The notes below the pieces were generated by a model. It ran no database searches, had not been told where the DNA came from, and saw nothing but the letters and a program-made list of their open reading frames with translations. This document shows, in pieces, positions 16,061-20,176 of a stretch of 20,176 nucleotides of DNA. Each line of letters begins with the position of its first letter. Position 1 is the first letter of the stretch. Origin of the DNA: JBBKWX01 sp037969175 (GTDB lineage Bacteria > Bacteroidota > Bacteroidia > AKYH767-A > JBBKVM01); contig JBBKWX010000076.1 in NCBI GenBank assembly GCA_037969175.1, positions 1-20,176 of the forward strand, read 5' to 3'. Both the position numbers and the translations under genes were made by a program.

Positions 16061-17014
16061 ATGAAGGTTATTGATCACCTTAAATCAGCAAAATCTACTT
16101 TATTCTCAATTGAAATTATTCCTCCTTTGAAGGGAAAAAGCATTCAGAGTATATTTGATACGATTGATCCTTTGATGGAATTTAAACCTCCATTTATTGA
16201 TGTTACATATCATCGTGAAGAATTTGTCTATAAAAAACGTCCCGGTGGATTTCTGGAGAAATTCTCTATCCGTAAAAGACCCGGAACTGTTGGTATATGT
16301 TCGGCCATCATCAACAGATATAAAACAGATGCAATTCCCCATATTATTTGTGGAGGATTTTCAAAAGAAGAAACTGAAAATGCACTTATAGATCTCAATT
16401 TTTTAGGCATAGACAACGTACTGCTACTCCGAGGTGATGCCATAAAAACAGAACCATCATTCACACCGGAAACCAATGGACATCAATATGCCATCGATCT
16501 GGTAAAGCAAGTTGTGAAGATGAATCAAGGAAAATACCTGGATGATGAACTTGTAGATGTAGCACCTACTGATTTTTGTATTGGAGTTGCAGGATACCCT
16601 GAAAAACATTTTGAGGCTCCAAACATGACTTCTGATATGAAATTTCTGAATCAAAAAGTTAAGGCTGGTGCCGACTATGTTGTAACACAGATGTTTTTTG
16701 AAAACCAGAGCTATTTCAATTTTGTAGAAAAATGCAAAGGGATGGGAATCTCGGTTCCCATCATTCCGGGATTGAAGATAATTACTACTAAAAAGCAGGT
16801 TTCTACCCTTGCAAAAGTCTTTCATATTGATATACCGGATCCATTATTACAGGCTATTGAAAGCTGTAAAACCGATGCGGAAGTTAAAGAAGTTGGTATT
16901 GAATGGGCTATTCAACAAAGTAAAGAGTTAGTGAAACAAGGTGCTCCATGTTTACATTTTTATACCATGGGCAATCCTGAAAATACGTTAAAGGTAGTAC
17001 GATCCGTTTTTTAA
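16061..17014 (+). CDS. metF: Methylenetetrahydrofolate reductase [NAD(P)H]
   Basis: Flavoenzyme of 317 residues reducing 5,10-methylene-THF to 5-methyl-THF, the methyl donor for methionine synthesis. The TIM-barrel signatures are FSIEIIPP with the catalytic Glu at 18 (E28 in the E. coli enzyme), VTYHRE, the NVLLLRGD block with D126 (E. coli D120), FCIGVAGYPEKHFEAPN, ADYVVTQMFFEN, IPGLKIITTKKQ and a C-terminal PCLHFYTMGNP. I chose the ATG at 16061 because MKVIDHLK leads directly into the family core; a longer frame from a TTG at 16010 would start inside the terminator hairpin. It stands alone, 44 bases before the TPR kinase. No SAM riboswitch could be recognised in the 88-base gap upstream. 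The typical bacterial MetF is about 290-320 residues, so it is complete. Confidence 0.96.
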   Translation: MKVIDHLKSAKSTLFSIEIIPPLKGKSIQSIFDTIDPLMEFKPPFIDVTYHREEFVYKKRPGGFLEKFSIRKRPGTVGICSAIINRYKTDAIPHIICGGFSKEETENALIDLNFLGIDNVLLLRGDAIKTEPSFTPETNGHQYAIDLVKQVVKMNQGKYLDDELVDVAPTDFCIGVAGYPEKHFEAPNMTSDMKFLNQKVKAGADYVVTQMFFENQSYFNFVEKCKGMGISVPIIPGLKIITTKKQVSTLAKVFHIDIPDPLLQAIESCKTDAEVKEVGIEWAIQQSKELVKQGAPCLHFYTMGNPENTLKVVRSVF

Positions 17015-17058
17015 ATGATGTGTAACTAATCAAGTTTTGGTGTATCTTGAATTAAATT

Positions 17059-18990
17059 ATGAACCTTCCGGAAAATAGCAATTCAAGCACCGAGGCCCAG
17101 GATATTAAAGTATCAGAACTACTGGGATTGGCGAGAGAGTCAAGAGATCGTGATATTAAATATTCACTTACTTTGGCACTCGAAGCTTGTCAATTATCCG
17201 AAGAGATTAAAAACAATTCTTTACATATTGACGGACTTTCTTTTGCCGGTGAATGCTGTATCTTTCTTGGACAATATAATGAAGCGCTAAGCCTTTTAGA
17301 AAAGGCAGAAGGGTTAATTCAGTTAGATGAAAAACGCAATGGAGTTGCGGAAATTTACAACCATATAGGGAATGTAAAATACTACACGGGTCAATTTAAG
17401 AACTCTCTTGAATATCATTTAAAAGCACTGGCGATTAGAGAAGAAACCAAAGACATAAAAGGCCAGGCAGCATCATTGAACAATATTGGAATGATCCACC
17501 AGCGCTTTGGAGAATATGCTGTAGCGTTGGAATATCATCATAGAAGTTTGCAGCTTAAACAAGAGAATAACCTGATTCAAAGCACCTGGGCTTCTTTGAA
17601 TAACATTGGTGAAGTTTATCAGGAGCTAGGAGAATATACTGAAGCACTCAATTTTCATTTTAAAAGTCTGGAAATTATCCAGGACATCAAGAATATTAGA
17701 GCCGAATGGACAGTAATAACCAATATTGGACTTTGTTACAGAGCTCTTGGCGATTTTGAGAATGGTCTGGATTGCCTGATGAAAAGTTTTGCAATGGTAG
17801 AAGATACCAATGACCTGCATGGTAAAGCCATCTCCATGAACAATTTGGGTAGCCATTTTCTGGATCAGGGAGAAATTGAAATAGCTGCAGGTTATTTCAA
17901 TTCCGGATTGAAACTTAGCAGGAAACTTGGCAACCCGACATGTGAAGTTGTTTCTTTGCTTGGAAAAGGTTTGGTAAATCTCAGACGGAATGAAATAAAA
18001 ATATCATTGGCTTTCCTTAAAGAAGGATTAAAAATTGCTACGAAATGTAAACTGAATCCACAGGCTTTTTTAATTCACAAAGCGCTATCAGAATGTTATG
18101 AAACTATCGGCTTAATCCCTGAAGCGTATCACCATCATAAGCTTTATCATGCACTGAAACAGGAAGTACATAATGAGGATGCCGGAAAGAAATTGAAATA
18201 CCTTGAGTATCGGTCTAAATTAGCACAATCGAATAAAGAAGTCGAGATCCAGAGAATGAAATCTACACGACTTGTTGATTCCATGGAGAGATTACGTGTA
18301 GTGATGAATGTTAAGAATGAGTTTCTTGGGATCGTTACACATGATCTGAAGAATCCACTTTTTGGAATTCAAGGATTAGCATCGGTTATCATTTCCGATT
18401 TTGACCTGATGAGTAAAGAAGATATCATTGAATGCGCACATAATATCAGAAGTTCATCAAACCAGATGTTCGATCTTATTCGAAATTTGCTGGAAATGAA
18501 TTCTCTTGATAGCGGGAAAATAACACTGGAGTTAGTCCCTGTTTCCTTGCCGGAATTATTCCTGAAATCAAACAGTCTTTTCTTTCATCTTGCTAAAGAG
18601 AAAGAGATCGTACTTAATTTTCAACAACCGGAGGATGAACTTTCTATTCTTGCTGATCGCAGTGCATTATCACAGGTTTTAGATAACCTGATCACTAACT
18701 CTATAAAATTTTCAACTCGTAAAACCAAGATCGATGTTACTGCTGCAAGGATCAATGATAAAGTTGTGATCCAGGTACAGGACGAAGGCCCAGGGATGAC
18801 GAAGGATGATCACAAAAAGCTGTTCCGTCGCTTTACCCAACTTAGCGCCAAACCAACTGGGGGAGAAAATTCTACGGGTCTGGGATTAAATATTTCCAAA
18901 CAACTTACCGAACTCATGAACGGTCGTATCTGGTGCGATAGTGAGAAAGGAAAGGGTTGTTGTTTTTTTATAGAATTGCCGGTAGCATAA
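17059..18990 (+). CDS. Soluble TPR-containing sensor histidine kinase
   Basis: Protein of 643 residues with neither signal peptide nor membrane helix. About residues 55-380 are tetratricopeptide repeats of the 40-residue TPR_12 type (for example SLNNIGMIHQRFGEYAVALEYH, SLNNIGEVYQELGEYTEALNFH, VITNIGLCYRALGDFENGLD), a protein-binding superhelix. A short helix at about 380-418 links to the kinase: HisKA with H428 in IVTHDLKNPLFG, N-box DNLITNSIKFS around N547, G1 DEGPGM at 575-580 and G2 STGLGLN around 605-611. All kinase boxes are intact. There is no receiver and no response regulator gene beside it, so it is an orphan kinase whose partner lies elsewhere. The TPRs suggest it senses a cytoplasmic protein or peptide rather than an external ligand. 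Its 44-base gap after metF may mean read-through or its own promoter. Confidence 0.93.
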   Translation: MNLPENSNSSTEAQDIKVSELLGLARESRDRDIKYSLTLALEACQLSEEIKNNSLHIDGLSFAGECCIFLGQYNEALSLLEKAEGLIQLDEKRNGVAEIYNHIGNVKYYTGQFKNSLEYHLKALAIREETKDIKGQAASLNNIGMIHQRFGEYAVALEYHHRSLQLKQENNLIQSTWASLNNIGEVYQELGEYTEALNFHFKSLEIIQDIKNIRAEWTVITNIGLCYRALGDFENGLDCLMKSFAMVEDTNDLHGKAISMNNLGSHFLDQGEIEIAAGYFNSGLKLSRKLGNPTCEVVSLLGKGLVNLRRNEIKISLAFLKEGLKIATKCKLNPQAFLIHKALSECYETIGLIPEAYHHHKLYHALKQEVHNEDAGKKLKYLEYRSKLAQSNKEVEIQRMKSTRLVDSMERLRVVMNVKNEFLGIVTHDLKNPLFGIQGLASVIISDFDLMSKEDIIECAHNIRSSSNQMFDLIRNLLEMNSLDSGKITLELVPVSLPELFLKSNSLFFHLAKEKEIVLNFQQPEDELSILADRSALSQVLDNLITNSIKFSTRKTKIDVTAARINDKVVIQVQDEGPGMTKDDHKKLFRRFTQLSAKPTGGENSTGLGLNISKQLTELMNGRIWCDSEKGKGCCFFIELPVA

Positions 18991-19004
18991 AGCCTATACA
19001 TATG

Positions 19005-19193
19005 ATTTCCCTTCGGGAAATTGTGTTCCAAATTATATTTCAGCGAAGATGTATCATTTTGCATCCCCTTCAGGGATGTAGCGTCGTCGCCGGCATTTGC
19101 ATCCCGGTCACAAGAAAATTGTGACCGGGCGATTCACATGATTTCCCTTCGGGAAATTGTGTTTCAGATTAGCATTCAGCGAAGATGAATCAT
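19005..19193. repeat. Left part of the 136-base triple-hairpin array
   Basis: One full unit and the start of another. Hairpin C: ATTTCCC-TTC-GGGAAAT at 19005-19021 and again at 19141-19157, exactly 136 bases apart. Hairpin A: CATCCC-CTTCA-GGGATG at 19062-19078. Hairpin B: CCCGGTCACAA-GAAAA-TTGTGACCGGG at 19103-19129. The connecting sequence (TTCAGCGAAGATG, GTAGCGTCGTCGCCGGCATT) is shared with the right part. The array starts 14 bases after the kinase stop codon, so its first hairpin could also end that transcript. The second unit breaks off at about 19193, where the transposase element begins. Confidence 0.9.
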
Positions 19194-19201
19194 ATGAATA
19201 A

Positions 19202-19227
19202 CCCCTTCATGCTTTTGCATGAAGGGG
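19202..19227. repeat. 11-base-pair hairpin at the transposase-element edge
   Basis: CCCCTTCATGC-TTTT-GCATGAAGGGG is a perfect 11-base-pair stem with a TTTT loop, about 8 bases inside the element edge. IS200/IS605 elements carry subterminal hairpins bound by their transposase, and this one is well placed for that. Read on the minus strand it also lies downstream of the transposase gene. Confidence 0.7.
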
Positions 19228-19250
19228 GACACACGTGCAACCACAAGCAA

Positions 19251-19267
19251 CATCCCCGGAGGGGATG
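19251..19267. repeat. REP-like hairpin next to the transposase stop codon
   Basis: CATCCCC-GGA-GGGGATG forms a perfect 7-base-pair stem two bases beyond the transposase stop. Its arms match hairpin A of the flanking array (CATCCC/GGGATG) plus one pair, with a shorter loop, so it links the element to the repeats. It could terminate the minus-strand transcript or be a transposase-binding hairpin. Confidence 0.7.
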
Positions 19268-19269
19268 TA

Positions 19270-19716
19270 TTAATCCAAATACTCCTCATCAAAATCAACT
19301 CCATGCTCATTTAGCAGAGAAATCAGCTCATTTCGAAAGGACGTTTTTTTATGATGCACTTCTTGATTTTTCACATAATTTATTAAATTATTTTTTGCCT
19401 CAATGTGATAAGTAAACGAACCGTATCCGTTTTGCCATTTATCAAATTCAGGAAATAAATTATTCTGTCTGATATATTTCACAGTTGAAATTTTTACTTG
19501 TCTCACAAAATCTGCTAGTCGCACCGAAGGATGCAATGCTAAAATAATATGAATATGATCTTCAACTCCACCCACTCGGTATAAATGACATCGTTTGTTC
19601 AAACAAAATCCATATATATATCTATACAATTCAATTCGATTGTTTTTTGAAAGTGATTTAACCCGATTCTTTGTGCTGAACACAATTTGATGAAGTGATT
19701 GTCTGTAAGAGCCCAT
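19270..19716 (-). CDS. IS200/REP-associated Y1 transposase
   Basis: HUH-type single-strand DNA transposase of 148 residues, the usual length of this small family, here apparently complete. The metal-binding HUH pair is H54 and H56 in VEDHIHIILAL; the likely nucleophile is Y114 in LINYVKNQ, with Q118 four residues on (the YxxxQ arrangement). The start MGSYRQSLHQIVFSTKNR and WQNGYGSFTYH segment are typical of the REP-associated branch in Bacteroidota (WQxGYGAFSV in relatives). It cuts and joins single strands at hairpin-marked sites. The gene sits inside a 136-base hairpin array and is followed two bases later by a hairpin related to that array, which favours a REP-associated transposase over an ordinary IS200. 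There is no tnpB/accessory gene. Confidence 0.92.
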   Translation of the reverse strand: MGSYRQSLHQIVFSTKNRVKSLSKNNRIELYRYIYGFCLNKRCHLYRVGGVEDHIHIILALHPSVRLADFVRQVKISTVKYIRQNNLFPEFDKWQNGYGSFTYHIEAKNNLINYVKNQEVHHKKTSFRNELISLLNEHGVDFDEEYLD

Positions 19717-19803
19717 CAGATATTATTAATTAAAAAATATTAAATAACATCTACAAATAAAAACATCCAGAAGGATAATGACAACCGCATAAATGTTGAA
19801 AAA

Positions 19804-20176
19804 TATGCATCCCCTTCAGGGATGTAGCGTCGTCGCAGGCATTTGCAGCCCGGTCACAAGAAAATTGTGACCGGGCGATTCATATTATTTCCCTTCGGGA
19901 AATTGTGTTTCAGATTATTTTTCAGCGAAGATGTATCATTATGCATCCCCTGCAGGGATATAGCGTTGTCGCCGGCATTTGCAGCCCGGTCACAAAAAAA
20001 TTGTGACCGGGTTATCTATATGATTTCCCTTTGGGAAATTGTGTTCCAAATTATTTTTCAGCGAAGATGTATCATTGTGCATCCCCTTCAGGGATGTAGC
20101 GTCGTCGCAGGCATTTGCAGCCCGGTCACAAGAAAATTGTGACCGGGCGATTCATATTATTTCCCTTCGGGAAATT
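19804..20176. repeat. Right part of the 136-base triple-hairpin array (runs off the window)
   Basis: Units begin with hairpin A at 19808, 19944 and 20080, exactly 136 bases apart. Hairpin B (11-base-pair stem CCCGGTCACAA/TTGTGACCGGG) lies at 19849-19875, 19985-20011 and 20121-20147. Hairpin C lies at 19887-19903, 20023-20039 and 20159-20175. The first and third units are identical over the 97 bases visible, whereas the middle one differs from them at about 11 positions, mostly in loops and spacers. An open frame across the array is spurious because 136 is not a multiple of three. The array continues beyond 20176. Confidence 0.93.

Larger units (their letters stand above)
19194..19803 (-). mobile_element. 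IS200/REP-associated transposase element inserted in the array
   Basis: Repeat sequence stops near GAAGATGAATCAT (ending about 19193) and resumes with TATGCATCCCC at about 19804, so about 610 bases look inserted. The edges are judged by eye and may be off by a few bases. The insert has no terminal inverted repeats and no clear target duplication, as expected for IS200/IS605-type single-strand transposition. Inside are the Y1 transposase gene on the minus strand, two hairpins beyond its 3' end and an AT-rich stretch of about 87 bases before its start, including a weak ATCC-AGAA-GGAT hairpin at 19765-19776. Confidence 0.7.

Noticed and set aside
19185..19415. Plus-strand open frame of 76 codons over the 3' end of the transposase
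   Set aside because: It lies opposite the well-supported transposase gene and crosses two hairpins; it has no recognisable domain.
19843..20142. Plus-strand open frame of 99 codons across the repeats
   Set aside because: It runs through tandem non-coding units; the 136-base period is not a multiple of three, so the same DNA is read in different frames. No protein family is recognisable.
18991..20176. CRISPR array
   Set aside because: The unit is 136 bases and repeats along its whole length; there are no unique spacers and no cas genes.

Overview
The window looks like a chromosomal segment of a low-GC, free-living member of the Bacteroidota, probably on the Chitinophagia/Sphingobacteriia side. 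The reasons are: two proteins ending in the gliding-motility / type IX secretion (T9SS) type B C-terminal domain; an ECF sigma factor followed by a membrane protein with the Bacteroidota-type anti-sigma N-terminus; TAnnTTTG-like promoter boxes; an almost complete lack of Shine-Dalgarno sequences; and REP-type hairpin repeats with a small Y1 transposase. The species cannot be told from the sequence.

Region 1 (1-6782) is a tight three-gene signalling operon on the + strand: a membrane hybrid histidine kinase with HAMP, GAF, kinase and three receiver domains (its 5' end lies outside the window), a CheR-type methyltransferase whose N-terminal half looks like a worn-out CheB domain, and a soluble receiver-kinase-receiver protein. 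Gaps are 2 and 0 bases. Together they suggest a phosphorelay tied to a methyltransferase, with no chemoreceptor gene in view.

Region 2 (6793-10847) is housekeeping: trpS on the minus strand, diverging from plsC-gatC on the plus strand (the latter two overlap), a short repeat-bearing spacer, then lepA on the minus strand. Promoter-like boxes lie only 5-7 bases before several of these start codons, which suggests very short or absent 5' leaders.

Region 3 (10848-15972) is the most interesting functional unit: an ECF sigma factor, overlapping by ATGA a predicted anti-sigma membrane protein that itself ends in a PKD domain and a T9SS type B sorting domain, followed by a secreted adhesin of about 1,100 residues with five Ig-like repeats and the same class of C-terminal domain. 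This could be a surface-sensing or secretion-sensing regulatory circuit that controls its own adhesin.

Region 4 (15973-18990) holds a strong hairpin terminator, metF (methylenetetrahydrofolate reductase) and a soluble TPR-histidine kinase.

Region 5 (18991-20176) is a tandem array with an exact 136-base period. Each unit carries three different hairpins. The array is interrupted by a roughly 610-base element encoding an intact 148-residue IS200/REP-associated Y1 transposase. The array runs off the right end of the window.
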